A stretch of DNA of 54,348 bases from Candidatus Parcubacteria bacterium (GTDB taxonomy: Bacteria; Patescibacteriota; Patescibacteriia; Magasanikbacterales; UBA922), in assembly GCA_018646705.1 (NCBI GenBank), contig JABGUG010000011.1:1-54348 (forward strand). The letters are read 5' to 3'. Shown here piece by piece: positions 40,433 through 48,871 of the stretch. Under the pieces are notes generated by a model that ran no database searches, was not told the DNA's origin, and worked only from the letters and a program-made list of their open reading frames with translations. Every line of letters begins with the position of its first letter. Within the stretch, counting starts at the first letter, position 1. The position numbers and the translations under genes were made by a program.

Positions 40433-41030
40433 AGTTTTGGGTTCTATTTTTTAGTGCACTTCCAAGTGTAATCTCATCTGCATATTGCAGATCGCTTCCC
40501 ATGGGTAGTCCACGTGCTAGACGTGTGACTTTTATTTCTGGCTTTAGTTTTTTGACTTGACGTTCGAGATACATCATTGTAGTTTCACCATTTAGATCTG
40601 GGTTGAGTGCGAGAATTATCTCATCAACTTTATTTTTTTGTATACGATTCATTAGCTCATTAATTTTTAGAAATCGTGCGATTCCTTCATCACCTGGCTT
40701 TAGTGTTCCGCGCAAGATGTGGTATTGCCCAGTATATTCACCAGTTTTTTCTATTGTTTCTCGATCTTGAGGTTGTGATACTACGCAAATTGTTTTTGGA
40801 TTTCGTTTTGGATCGTTGCAAAAATTGCATGGTGACGCATCAGAAAAATCCCAGCACACTTCACAACTTTTGATCTGGTCGATCATGTTTTTGAGTGCGA
40901 GGGTTATTTCAGCAGTGTCTTTCTTGCCACTACGCAATAGATAAAACACGAACCGTTCTGCGGTTCGTGGCCCCACCGTAGGGAGCTTTGAAAAAGCTTT
41001 TATTAGATTTTCTATTGGTTCTGCGTACAT
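40431..41030 (-). CDS. recR: recombination protein RecR
   Basis: 199 residues. Helix-hairpin-helix KLPTVGPRTAERFVFYLL, a four-Cys zinc finger (CEVCWDFSDASPCNFC), the Toprim domain (TICVVSQPQDRETIE and EIILALNPDLNGETTMMYLERQ) and the C-terminal VTRLARGLPMGSDLQYADEITLGSAL. It loads RecA with RecO/RecF at gaps. ybaB lies upstream on the same strand, the conserved ybaB-recR order, here split by an S23-family gene with repeats. Confidence 0.96.
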   Translation of the reverse strand: MYAEPIENLIKAFSKLPTVGPRTAERFVFYLLRSGKKDTAEITLALKNMIDQIKSCEVCWDFSDASPCNFCNDPKRNPKTICVVSQPQDRETIEKTGEYTGQYHILRGTLKPGDEGIARFLKINELMNRIQKNKVDEIILALNPDLNGETTMMYLERQVKKLKPEIKVTRLARGLPMGSDLQYADEITLGSALKNRTQN

Positions 41031-41035
41031 ATATT

Positions 41036-41067
41036 AGTTCATAGCCAATAGTTCATAGCCAATAGTG
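41036..41067. repeat. GTTCATAGCCAATAG repeat, copy 2
   Basis: Two direct units of GTTCATAGCCAATA between recR and the S23 gene, inverse in orientation to copy 3. Confidence 0.8.
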
Positions 41068-41076
41068 ACCTAGTCT

Positions 41077-41430
41077 TTAGCGATACAGAGATTCCCTATA
41101 CCTATAGAGCATTCTAAGTACTTCATCCAATAGACTATCTAGCTTTGAACATTGGTTTGTAGTAATAAATTCAAGTTGTTTTGATATTATGATTTGTGTT
41201 TCAAGTTCTGTGGCAGACCCAAATGATATGTTTACAAATTGTGCATTCTCTTTTTTATTTTTTCTTGCATATCCTTCAGCAATGTTTGATGCAATGGATA
41301 CACTGCATCTCCTCATTTGACTTACAAGGCCAAATTTTTCTTCATTTGGAAATGTAGATGTCAATAAATATACTTCTTTAATTAAATTGATAGATTTTTG
41401 CCAAACTATCAAATCTTTGTAAGTTTCCAT
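41077..41430 (-). CDS. four-helix bundle protein (S23/IVP family), second copy
   Basis: 117 residues starting METYKDLIVWQKSINLIKEVY. Family motifs are KDLIVWQKS, EEKFGLVSQMRRCSVSIASNIAEGYARK and FVNISFGSATELETQI. It is clearly of the same family as the protein at 18779, but of a different subgroup (KDLIVWQKS start). It splits the conserved recR-ybaB pair and is bracketed by inverted GTTCATAGCCAATAG repeats, consistent with insertion as a cassette. The molecular function is unknown. Confidence 0.9.
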   Translation of the reverse strand: METYKDLIVWQKSINLIKEVYLLTSTFPNEEKFGLVSQMRRCSVSIASNIAEGYARKNKKENAQFVNISFGSATELETQIIISKQLEFITTNQCSKLDSLLDEVLRMLYRYRESLYR

Positions 41431-41456
41431 AAGATGTAATTAATAATAACCACACC

Positions 41457-41486
41457 CTATGAACTATTGGCTACTGGCTATGAACT
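41457..41486. repeat. GTTCATAGCCAATAG repeat, copy 3 (inverted)
   Basis: CTATGAACTATTGGCTACTGGCTATGAAC, the inverse of copy 2, 2 nt from the end of ybaB. Confidence 0.8.
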
Positions 41487-41487
41487 C

Positions 41488-41784
41488 TTAAGACATTCCA
41501 GGTATATTTGGCATGCCACCCATTTCTTTCATCTTCATTGCCATGATACGTTGCATTTTTTTGAGGGCATCCTTGTGCGCATCTATAATTGCACTTTGTA
41601 ATTTTACTTTTTTGTCTGGACTCATGAGATCATCGTCAATGACGATGTCAGTTACTTCCAAGTTTCCATTCATGGTGAGTTCTACACCATTGGATTTTAC
41701 TGTGACACTTTCTCCCGCAAGAGCATCTTGCATTGTTTTTGCTTGGTCACGCATGTCTTTGAACTGTTTTAGTTTGTTGAACAT
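41488..41784 (-). CDS. ybaB: nucleoid-associated protein YbaB/EbfC
   Basis: 98 residues. An N-terminal helix MFNKLKQFKDMRDQAKTMQDAL is followed by the beta segment VKSNGVELTMNGNLEVTDIVIDDDLMSPDKKVKLQSAIIDAHKDALKKMQ and a Met-rich tail, the standard YbaB/EbfC architecture. It forms dimers that bind DNA and often lies next to recR. dnaB lies 42 nt upstream. Confidence 0.93.
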   Translation of the reverse strand: MFNKLKQFKDMRDQAKTMQDALAGESVTVKSNGVELTMNGNLEVTDIVIDDDLMSPDKKVKLQSAIIDAHKDALKKMQRIMAMKMKEMGGMPNIPGMS

Positions 41785-41826
41785 ATTCTAAAGGTTTACT
41801 GCTTGTCTAGTGACAGGCTTTTATAA

Positions 41827-43272
41827 TTAAAATTTTGGAACGTTTTGTTTTTGTGGTTGAGCTTGTTCTGGGACTGGAGATTTTGGTAGAGGTGCTTCTA
41901 AGTTTGAATCTAGACTACGGAAACTCGCACGTTCAGCATCAAAGAATACTCTTACCACTCCTGTTGGACCGTTTCTGTGTTTTGCAATATGAATTTCACC
42001 AATACGTTGTTCATCTGGTGGAATGTCTTCTGGCCTATAATTTCTATCAGCAGATTTACGATAAATAAACATAACAACATCAGCATCTTGCTCAATACTA
42101 CCAGAATCTCGCAAATGTGACAACTTTGGAATAGCTGGTTTTGTTTGTTCTACAGCACGAGATAACTGGGACAAAGCAAGAACAGGAACATTGAGTTCAC
42201 GAGCAATACCTTTTAAGTTTCTACTCATCTCAGCAACTTCTTGTACACGATTGTCACTGTTTCTCTTGCTGTGTGAGTTCATGAGCTGCAAGTAGTCGAT
42301 GATAATCATATCAAGTCCGTGCTCAGCTTGAAGTCGGCGTGCTTTTGTTCGGATTTGCATTACATTACTATTTGCATTGTCATCTATAAATATTTTTGAT
42401 TCTGAAAGAACACCCATCGCATGTCCAATACGAGGAAAGTCATCACTGTTTGGATTGTCAGATAAGTTTCCTGTTCTCATCTTCCACAAGTCAATTCCTG
42501 CTTCAGCACAGAGTAGGCGATCTACCAGCTGTTCTTTACTCATCTCGAGTGAGAACAATCCAATAGACATCTTGCCCCTCACGGCAGCGTGTCGTGCAAA
42601 ATCAAGCGCAAGGGATGTCTTACCTACAGAAGGACGGGCTGCAATAATCACCAAGTCTGATTTTTGGAATCCTGCCAAAATATTGTCTAATTGTTTGAAA
42701 CCACTTGGGATTCCACGTAGCTTTCCTTTTTCTCTATGTAATTCATCAATACGTTCAAATGTTCCACTAAGTACATTTTTGATAGGCGTGAAACTTTGTT
42801 TCATGTGAGTTTGTGTCACACCAAAGATAGATTGCTGTGCTTCATCTAAAATCTGATCTACATTTTCTGCGCTTTCATTGTATCCAAGTTGTGAAATTTC
42901 ATGAGCAGATTGCAAAAGTCGTCGAAGAGTTGATTTGCGACGTACAATAGTTGCGTATTTTTTTATGTGTGACGATGTTGGAACTGAGTTTGATAGTTCT
43001 GCCAAATATGTTCTTCCGCCACTTTTTTCAAGTAATTTCTTTTCGTCCATTCTGTTTGACATGGTGAGTACGTCAATTGGTTCATTTTTGTTGTATAGCT
43101 CATGCATTGTCTCAAATATATTTTGATGAGCTTTTTTGTAAAAATCTTCTATATCAACACCGTCAGCAATCTTTATCATCGCATCTTTATCAAGCAAAAT
43201 AGACCCCAGAAGGGACTTTTCAGCCTCCAAGTTTTGTGGAGGTATCTTCTCTAATTCAGTAACATCAGGCAT
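41827..43272 (-). CDS. dnaB: replicative DNA helicase DnaB
   Basis: 481 residues. An N-terminal collar domain (PPQNLEAEKSLLGSILLDKDA) is joined by a linker to a RecA-like helicase with IIAARPSVGKTSLALDFA (Walker A), GLFSLEMSKEQLVDRL, MIIIDYLQLM (Walker B), ALSQLSRAVE and RDSGSIEQDADVVMFIYR. The C-terminal tail is Pro/Gln-rich. It is the hexameric fork helicase. No intein is visible. The gene heads the dnaB-ybaB-S23-recR stretch. Confidence 0.97.
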   Translation of the reverse strand: MPDVTELEKIPPQNLEAEKSLLGSILLDKDAMIKIADGVDIEDFYKKAHQNIFETMHELYNKNEPIDVLTMSNRMDEKKLLEKSGGRTYLAELSNSVPTSSHIKKYATIVRRKSTLRRLLQSAHEISQLGYNESAENVDQILDEAQQSIFGVTQTHMKQSFTPIKNVLSGTFERIDELHREKGKLRGIPSGFKQLDNILAGFQKSDLVIIAARPSVGKTSLALDFARHAAVRGKMSIGLFSLEMSKEQLVDRLLCAEAGIDLWKMRTGNLSDNPNSDDFPRIGHAMGVLSESKIFIDDNANSNVMQIRTKARRLQAEHGLDMIIIDYLQLMNSHSKRNSDNRVQEVAEMSRNLKGIARELNVPVLALSQLSRAVEQTKPAIPKLSHLRDSGSIEQDADVVMFIYRKSADRNYRPEDIPPDEQRIGEIHIAKHRNGPTGVVRVFFDAERASFRSLDSNLEAPLPKSPVPEQAQPQKQNVPKF

Positions 43273-43315
43273 AACGTAGTTTGAAGATTTATGGAAGTTT
43301 AATTCTTTGAAACGT

Positions 43316-43396
43316 AGTTCATAGCCAGTAGTTCATAGCCAGTAGAATATTGAAATATATTCCTATGAACTATTGGCTATTGGCCATGAACTAGTT
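43316..43396. repeat. GTTCATAGCCAATAG repeat, copy 4 (hairpin)
   Basis: Two direct units (43316-43345), an AATATTGAAATATATT spacer, and an inverse unit CTATGAACTATTGGCTATTGGCCATGAAC (43373-43396) form a large hairpin. It marks the left side of the G+C-rich cassette. Confidence 0.8.
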
Positions 43397-43564
43397 GCTG
43401 TATCTTACCTCACAACCCTCAAATGATCAACCCGTGTTTTTAGGTAATATGTGTGCAACATGTGGAGACTGTGTTGACAAAAGTGGATAATTTTGGTTGT
43501 ATAGTGTATAAGAAATAACCGTTCGAAGGGTCGAGCGGTTTACGTCCACGTTGAGGGGGAGTCA
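43397..43564 (+). promoter_or_regulatory. promoter and leader hairpin of the G+C-rich cassette
   Basis: TTGACA (43474-43479) with a weak TGTATA/TATAGT -10 near 43498-43505. AACCGTTCGA-AGGG-TCGAGCGGTT (43517-43540) is a 10-bp hairpin, followed by a strong Shine-Dalgarno GAGGGGGA (43553-43560) before the ATG. Confidence 0.55.
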
Positions 43565-43885
43565 ATGAGCAGGAAGACTGGTCCGAAGAAGAAGTCAGGT
43601 CGCATTCGGTTCGCCGAAGCTGGGGCGAAAGGCACTGACGCTGGGATCGTGAATCGCATCATCGTCCCGAAAGATCACGAGGTCAGCTCTACGCAGGTCT
43701 GGAAGCTGGCGGTCCAGAACAAGGCCGCTGCCGGTGGGAAGATCCTCATCTCTGTCGGGGATGAGGAAGCGCGTCTCATCTCCCACGATGACCTGTCGGA
43801 CGATCTCTGGCTGAAGAAGAAGGCTGCTCGCGCTGCGAAGCGCGGGCGTTCCCGTTGGGCCCACATCGGGGTCACCACCTCCTAG
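43565..43885 (+). CDS. unknown basic 106-residue protein in G+C-rich cassette
   Basis: I recognise no family. It is Lys/Arg-rich at both ends (SRKTGPKKKSGRIRF and LKKKAARAAKRGRSRW), with a mixed alpha/beta middle (NRIIVPKDHEVSSTQVWKL, KILISVGDEEARLISHDDL). It could be a nucleic-acid-binding protein; no signal peptide or membrane helix is visible. The codons are strongly G/C-ending and the gene has a consensus ribosome-binding site, unlike its AT-rich neighbours. It is bracketed by GTTCATAGCCAATAG repeats, suggesting acquisition. Function not assigned. Confidence 0.7.
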   Translation: MSRKTGPKKKSGRIRFAEAGAKGTDAGIVNRIIVPKDHEVSSTQVWKLAVQNKAAAGGKILISVGDEEARLISHDDLSDDLWLKKKAARAAKRGRSRWAHIGVTTS

Positions 43886-43902
43886 ACAAGGGAGTACCGA
43901 CG

Positions 43903-44007
43903 ATGAAGGCTTACCTTTGTTTCGGCCGGCGGATACCGCCCGGCATGGATCTCAGGGCGTGTACGAACCTCGTTCGCACCGCCCGCATTTTTACCAAGTT
44001 TTGGTAG
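43903..44007 (+). CDS. possible 34-residue peptide downstream in the same cassette
   Basis: A short frame MKAYLCFGRRIPPGMD..ending FTKFW, preceded by GGGAGTACCGACG as a possible Shine-Dalgarno. It contains two cysteines and many arginines. Its stop lies inside the large hairpin at 43982-44016. It may be a genuine small protein or simply transcribed spacer; there is no family or hydrophobic signal to support it further. Confidence 0.3.
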   Translation: MKAYLCFGRRIPPGMDLRACTNLVRTARIFTKFW

Positions 44008-44016
44008 AAGTGCGGG
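43982..44016 (+). other. 15-bp hairpin closing the G+C-rich cassette
   Basis: CCCGCATTTTTACCA and TGGTAGAAGTGCGGG pair over 15 bp (two G-U pairs on the plus strand) around AGTTT. It is followed by GAGG and CATGTAGTTACATG, not a U-run. Possible terminator or processing signal. Confidence 0.6.
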
Positions 44017-44079
44017 GAGGAAGATCATGTAGTTACATGGTGTGCGAGCGGGGTTTTATGTTATACTGATTTAGCCAAA

Positions 44080-44157
44080 AGCCAATAGTTCGGAGCCAAT
44101 AATGTGCAGTGTGTGGTTTGCATTTCTGTTGGCTATGAACTATTGGCTATGAACTAC
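44080..44157. repeat. GTTCATAGCCAATAG repeat, copy 5
   Basis: AGCCAATAGTTCGGAGCCAATA on the left and TTGGCTATGAACTATTGGC plus TATGAACTA on the right are inverted. It closes the G+C-rich cassette and ends just before the glycosyltransferase ATG. Read through, it would add a spurious N terminus. Confidence 0.75.
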
Positions 44158-44160
44158 TAT

Positions 44161-45330
44161 ATGAAAATCTGTATTATCAACAATCTATATCCTCCATATG
44201 CTCGTGGTGGTGCGGAACAGGTAGTGAAGCGCACGGTCGAAGGACTTTTGAAAGAGGGAAATGAAGTGGTGCTTATTACCAGTACTCCAGATGAAGAAGG
44301 AGTGGAGGAGCAAAAGAATTTGAAGATTTACCGCACACGTCCGCGTAATATATTTTTTTATACTCAAGCACACAAGCATGATGCCTTTTCTCGATTTTTG
44401 TGGCATGTGATTGATATGTTTAATTTTTCTGTAAGCAAAGAAGTAAAGAGAATTTTGACATGGGAAAAACCAGATATCGTACACACGCATAATCTTATGG
44501 GGCTTAGTTTTCTTATTCCTAGTACTATTCGCTCACTTGGTATTCGTCATGTGCATACGGTACACGATGTGCAGCTTGTCGAACCTAGTGGCATAATCCT
44601 AAAGACAAAAGAAAATTCATTGCGCTATACAGGTGTATTAACACAAATGTATACATGGGTAATGAAAAAACTTCTTGGTTCGCCAGAAGTCGTAATTTCT
44701 CCATCACAGTTTTTACTTGATTTTTATAAGACACGTGGATTTTTTGAAAAATCAAACACAACTCTTTTGCGTAATCCACTTACTCTTACATTTGAAAGAT
44801 CAAAGTCTGAGCGAAAAGATAAAGAATTTAACTTTTTGTATCTAGGGCAAGTAGAAGAACACAAAGGTGTGTTCTTGCTTCTCGAAGCTTTCAAAAATAT
44901 TAAGAACACAAAATTACATATTGCGGGAGATGGTTCAAAGCTTGGTGATTTAAAAGAACTTACAAAAGAAAATAACAATGTCACTTATTACGGACGTGTA
45001 GAGCGAGATAAACTTCCAGAATTATTTAGTAATATGGATGTTACAGTTGTTCCATCACTTTGTTATGAAAATTCTCCAACTGTGATTTTTGAAAGTTTGT
45101 ATTTTGGTGTTCCAGTTCTTGCAAGTCGCATTGAAGGGATTGCTGAGCTTATTGAAGAAGGTGAAAATGGTTTTACATTTGAAGCAGGAGACACTATGTC
45201 TTTGCAAGAAAAATTAGAGTGGTGTGTAGAACACAGAATTGATATTGAAAAAATGAGTATAAAAATTCCGACCACTGGTGGATCGGAAGGGGAATACATT
45301 GGAAAACTTGTAGAGTTGTATAATGGTTAA
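44161..45330 (+). CDS. family 4 glycosyltransferase (GT-B)
   Basis: 389 residues starting MKICIINNLYPPYARGGAE. It has the donor-site pattern PSLCYENSPTVIFESLYFGVPVLAS with the E-x7-E motif, an N-terminal GGAEQVVKRTVEGL loop and a middle FNFLYLGQVEEHKGVFLLLEAF. A retaining sugar transferase working on the cytoplasmic face. Sequence open further upstream belongs to repeat copy 5, hence this ATG. It overlaps the convergent acetyltransferase by 4 nt at the stops. Donor and acceptor unknown. Confidence 0.93.
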   Translation: MKICIINNLYPPYARGGAEQVVKRTVEGLLKEGNEVVLITSTPDEEGVEEQKNLKIYRTRPRNIFFYTQAHKHDAFSRFLWHVIDMFNFSVSKEVKRILTWEKPDIVHTHNLMGLSFLIPSTIRSLGIRHVHTVHDVQLVEPSGIILKTKENSLRYTGVLTQMYTWVMKKLLGSPEVVISPSQFLLDFYKTRGFFEKSNTTLLRNPLTLTFERSKSERKDKEFNFLYLGQVEEHKGVFLLLEAFKNIKNTKLHIAGDGSKLGDLKELTKENNNVTYYGRVERDKLPELFSNMDVTVVPSLCYENSPTVIFESLYFGVPVLASRIEGIAELIEEGENGFTFEAGDTMSLQEKLEWCVEHRIDIEKMSIKIPTTGGSEGEYIGKLVELYNG

Positions 45331-45842
45331 AGATCTATCTGCCATTTCATTGTGGGCTTATTGTGTGGATTGAGTTTTGTTTTTACTATCTCTTGTAATA
45401 TACCTCCATTTCCTTTTATTATTTTTTGTGAAGCAATATTGTCATGATCACAGCTGATCATGACTTTTTTTAATCCAAAACGTTTAACGCGTTTAAGTGT
45501 AAGTGCGAGCATCTTTGTACCGTATCCTTTTTTGCGTTTACTAGGGCGAATGCTGTATCCAATGTGTCCACCATATTCTTTTAGATTCTTATTGAGTTTG
45601 TGGCGAAATGAGACACCGCCAATAAATTCATCGTTGTCTATCAACCAAAATGTTGAAGCAGGAACTATACCTTTAGCCAAGTTAATTCCATTCTCATAAT
45701 TTTGTACACGAGTTAAGTATGCTTTGAAATTTGTGCGTGCCAAGTCTCCATCAAAAATTCCCGCAGGACCTTTTTCAAGTTCATCAAGTGATTTGAGAAA
45801 GCTCTTTCTATATTTATATGTTGGTTTTATAAGTTTCAGCAT
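45327..45842 (-). CDS. GNAT-family N-acetyltransferase
   Basis: 171 residues. The acetyl-CoA-binding segment is HIGYSIRPSKRKKGYGTKMLALTLKRV (RxxGYG type), followed by VMISCDHDNIASQKIIKGNGGIL. The N-terminal domain (KPTYKYRKSFLKSLDELEKGP) resembles predicted acetyltransferases that modify small molecules or amino acids. Its stop overlaps that of the glycosyltransferase. The promoter side carries the MITE-like palindrome. Confidence 0.9.
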   Translation of the reverse strand: MLKLIKPTYKYRKSFLKSLDELEKGPAGIFDGDLARTNFKAYLTRVQNYENGINLAKGIVPASTFWLIDNDEFIGGVSFRHKLNKNLKEYGGHIGYSIRPSKRKKGYGTKMLALTLKRVKRFGLKKVMISCDHDNIASQKIIKGNGGILQEIVKTKLNPHNKPTMKWQIDL

Positions 45843-45858
45843 ATTTATTATTTACAAA

Positions 45859-45957
45859 GCAACCCCTCCGCCCTTCGGGCACCTCCCCTTAGAAAGGGGA
45901 GGAATTATTGCAAATGAGTTCCTCCCCCAGATAAGGGGGAGGTTAGGAGGGGGTTGC
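45859..45957. repeat. MITE-like palindrome rich in CCTCCCC
   Basis: Terminal inverted repeats GCAACCCC..TCC and GGA..GGGGGTTGC enclose two nested hairpins, CCTCCCCTT-AGAA-AGGGGAGG and CCTCCCCC-AGATAA-GGGGGAGG, and GCCC-TTC-GGGC. About 99 nt, no coding potential. It resembles non-autonomous palindromic elements seen in many bacteria. Confidence 0.75.
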
Positions 45958-45982
45958 GTTGTGTAAAAAAGATCTAAGCACA

Positions 45983-48085
45983 TTATCGTGTATACGTAAA
46001 AATCCAAATCTTATCATTAATAATTTCCCATGAGTCAGCAGATTGCTTTGCACCTTCTACAATCTTATCAAAATTATCCCAATACCAGTTTACAACAAAA
46101 TATGATTTGTTTGTGTTTGTTAATTCCATTGCTTCGTTCATGTATTCACGTTTCTGTCCCTCGTAGAGCATGTTCTGGTATATCTTGTAGAGTGGTCCAC
46201 CGGTTGGAATTGAATAGTAGTACAATTCGCCAAGATCAGTTTGAAAATGTTTTATAAAGCTATATTTTGTCATTGCAGCAACTGATGTAATAGAATTTGC
46301 AAGTACAACATAATTATATTCTTCATTATCTGCATCAATCCATTCAGCAGCTGACACGTCATGCTCTGTTACATTGAATCCAGTGAAGTATACTTTTGGA
46401 TTTCGTTGTGGGTAGCTAAAGTAAAGTGAGACCATGAGGAGTAGGGAACTTGAAATTACAAAGATAGTCATCCATCCTTTTTTTGGTATAGATGTTATTT
46501 CTTCTGTGAGACTTTTGCCAATATAATAAATACCGTACATGCTCCATGGTATGAGGAATAGTAATCCAACGACTAGAAGTCTTGTTGGGTAGCCGCCTTG
46601 TTCTTGAGATATAACATCAGGGAATATAATCCAAGTTCGAAGCAGCCATGCTGCAATCCAAAATCCTATTGTAGTAAGAGGGAAGATGTATTCGACAACT
46701 CTTTTTTGTTTTTTGACAAAAAATCCAATAATACCAAAACCAATAACAATAGGAACAATAAGTCTTTGCCAGAGATATAGAAGCTCAAATAAAATTGGGG
46801 ATTCTTGTCTATACCAAAAAGGTCGTTTAAATAATTCTATAAATTTTCCAATATGTTCAAATGGATTTAAAAAAACTGGAAACCCATGTCCACCTAACTT
46901 TAAATAAACCGCAAACATAGACGCTGGTATGAGCGCTATGCCACAGGTGTATAAAACCAAAAGTGGTATTTGTATTTTTTTTGTTTTTGATATTTTTATA
47001 AGTATAGTTGCAATCACAAAACCAAGAAGTGGGATACCAATAAGTAAGTGAGTCACTGCAGCAACAATACTAAGTACTATAGGAATAATCCATGGGATGT
47101 TTTTTCTAATATATCCAATTGTGGTAAAAATAGTTAGGATTGTTAAAAGCAATACAACATTATAAGGGGTTGTGAGATGTAGAGATGTTACAAATACAAA
47201 TGGAAATAACAATACAAGAGAGAGTGCACTATCTCCGTGGAGCTTCCATGATTTTTTGAGTGTATAATAAATTACAAATGGTAAACTTAATGACGCAAGA
47301 ACAGGTACTAGCCAAACATCTATCGTATGAACAGAAATGTGTGTAATATTTGATAGCCATGTTACAAATCCATATTGACCAATGTAGAATAGAGTTTTTG
47401 GTTCAATCATTCCATTTTGTTGAATCCATACTTCTGTTGCCCTATGAATGAATCCATCAAACCCAAACCCAAGTTTATAAATAATAGGAGCTACTGAGTA
47501 TGTTATAAACAAATGAATTGATGTAAGTATTATGTCACTCGTTGTACGTTTGGTTTTTGTAATAATCCATATCAGAAGTGCGGTTGCTGCAGCATAGATA
47601 AAGAAAAAGGATTTTCCAAGAGTCATCCATGGTGAAGGGAGTACACCAAGTGTCTGGTTTTGAAAAAGTGAATATAGAAGGAATCCTTCGAGAACTAGAA
47701 ATAGTGTTGTAGGGAAAAAATATGAACGTTCAAAATAATCTTCTATTCTGTCAGTTGGGATTTCACTATTTTGTTTGAACAAAAATAGAAATAGGGGAAT
47801 TATCAAAATAGCAGCAGTTGTAATAGATGTAATTTTGTATGGATAATATACGAGTACATTTAAAAGTGTTATTAAACAAAGTACAAGTGTCATACCCCAG
47901 AAACGTCGGCCCTGCTCTCCAATGTATTTTGGTAGAAGTGAGCTGGCCCAGGCGCCAACAGTGAACAAATATATAAGAAAAGAAATAATTCCTATATAAA
48001 TATTATCAAACACAAAGATGCTGAGAATTGCAAAAATAGTGCTTATAATAGCCCAAGTTAACAGTTTTTTTCTATTAAAATACAT
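45983..48085 (-). CDS. large multi-spanning membrane protein with extracytoplasmic tail
   Basis: 700 residues with about 14-15 hydrophobic helices up to around 570, then a soluble C-terminal region of 130 residues (YFTGFNVTEHDVSAAEWIDADNEEYNYVVLANSIT..., ending WIFTYTR). The architecture resembles GT-C-type enzymes such as the STT3/PglB oligosaccharyltransferases, PMT-like or DUF2206-like proteins. The FGFDGFIHRATEVWIQQNG loop (Asp in a DGF motif) may be the acidic site. I cannot assign the substrate; an integral glycosyltransferase is the best guess. Neighbours are all envelope genes. Confidence 0.7.
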   Translation of the reverse strand: MYFNRKKLLTWAIISTIFAILSIFVFDNIYIGIISFLIYLFTVGAWASSLLPKYIGEQGRRFWGMTLVLCLITLLNVLVYYPYKITSITTAAILIIPLFLFLFKQNSEIPTDRIEDYFERSYFFPTTLFLVLEGFLLYSLFQNQTLGVLPSPWMTLGKSFFFIYAAATALLIWIITKTKRTTSDIILTSIHLFITYSVAPIIYKLGFGFDGFIHRATEVWIQQNGMIEPKTLFYIGQYGFVTWLSNITHISVHTIDVWLVPVLASLSLPFVIYYTLKKSWKLHGDSALSLVLLFPFVFVTSLHLTTPYNVVLLLTILTIFTTIGYIRKNIPWIIPIVLSIVAAVTHLLIGIPLLGFVIATILIKISKTKKIQIPLLVLYTCGIALIPASMFAVYLKLGGHGFPVFLNPFEHIGKFIELFKRPFWYRQESPILFELLYLWQRLIVPIVIGFGIIGFFVKKQKRVVEYIFPLTTIGFWIAAWLLRTWIIFPDVISQEQGGYPTRLLVVGLLFLIPWSMYGIYYIGKSLTEEITSIPKKGWMTIFVISSSLLLMVSLYFSYPQRNPKVYFTGFNVTEHDVSAAEWIDADNEEYNYVVLANSITSVAAMTKYSFIKHFQTDLGELYYYSIPTGGPLYKIYQNMLYEGQKREYMNEAMELTNTNKSYFVVNWYWDNFDKIVEGAKQSADSWEIINDKIWIFTYTR

Positions 48086-48140
48086 ATTGTTTTTTATTAT
48101 CTATAGTAGTATACTAGATAATGTTATTTTAATCTAACAT

Positions 48141-48764
48141 ATGGGAATTATAGATACATTTAGGCGTAGCCACAAAGATCTTTTTGTTTACTTGCCCGCA
48201 GATGAGGTGCATGCACACGATCATTTTTTGGAGCGCACTTGTCTAAGATGGTTACCTAAGTTTGTAACACCAAACCAAATTAGTATTTTTCGTATATTTT
48301 TTACACCAGTTGTGTTTTTTCTAATTTTATATGGGTGCTACAAGACTGGTGTTGTTTTATTTTTATTCAATGCATTTACCGATGCTCTTGATGGATCGCT
48401 TGCACGAACGAAAAATCAAATTACCAAGTTTGGTATGATGATTGACCCGTTGGCAGATAAGCTCCTTATAGGATCAATGGTACTTTTGCTTGTGTTCAAG
48501 CATCTAAATCCGTGGTTAGGAATTGCGGTCCTTGGTATTGAAATTATTTTTATTGTATCTGCATATGTGGCTACAACAAAATTCAAAAATGTGAGAATGG
48601 CAAATTTATGGGGAAAGATAAAGATGGTGTTACAGGTAGTAGCTGTTGGGGTTATTCTTATCGCTCTTGTATTTGAAATGCCTATATTTTTGAATATTGC
48701 TAGTGGAATTTTGGGATTGTCTATCGGGTTTGCTCTTGTTAGTCTGTTTAGGCATGGAATATAG
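48141..48764 (+). CDS. pgsA: CDP-alcohol phosphatidyltransferase (PgsA-like)
   Basis: 207 residues. It has the CDP-AP motif D-A-L-D-G-S-L-A-R..G..D-P-L-A-D (TDALDGSLARTKNQ, GMMIDPLADK), about six helices, and N-terminal RWLPKFVTPNQISIFRIFFTP. These enzymes join a CDP-diacylglycerol (or CDP-alcohol) to an alcohol such as glycerol-3-phosphate. AT-rich codons, native to the genome. A second, G+C-rich family member lies head-to-tail opposite at 48872. Confidence 0.9.
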   Translation: MGIIDTFRRSHKDLFVYLPADEVHAHDHFLERTCLRWLPKFVTPNQISIFRIFFTPVVFFLILYGCYKTGVVLFLFNAFTDALDGSLARTKNQITKFGMMIDPLADKLLIGSMVLLLVFKHLNPWLGIAVLGIEIIFIVSAYVATTKFKNVRMANLWGKIKMVLQVVAVGVILIALVFEMPIFLNIASGILGLSIGFALVSLFRHGI

Positions 48765-48820
48765 AGAAGAAGTAGGCTTTAAGAAATAAAAATTAAGTAT
48801 TTTGTTCTATAAAACGTAAT

Positions 48821-48854
48821 CGACCCGCGGGATTATCCAAATCCCGCGGGTCGA
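48821..48854 (-). terminator. 14-bp perfect hairpin between the two phosphatidyltransferases
   Basis: CGACCCGCGGGATT-ATCCA-AATCCCGCGGGTCG. It follows the minus-strand gene and, on that strand, precedes ATTACGTTTTAT. It probably terminates the G+C-rich gene and perhaps the native one. Confidence 0.7.
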
Positions 48855-48871
48855 AGCTCCTAGTTGTTCGG

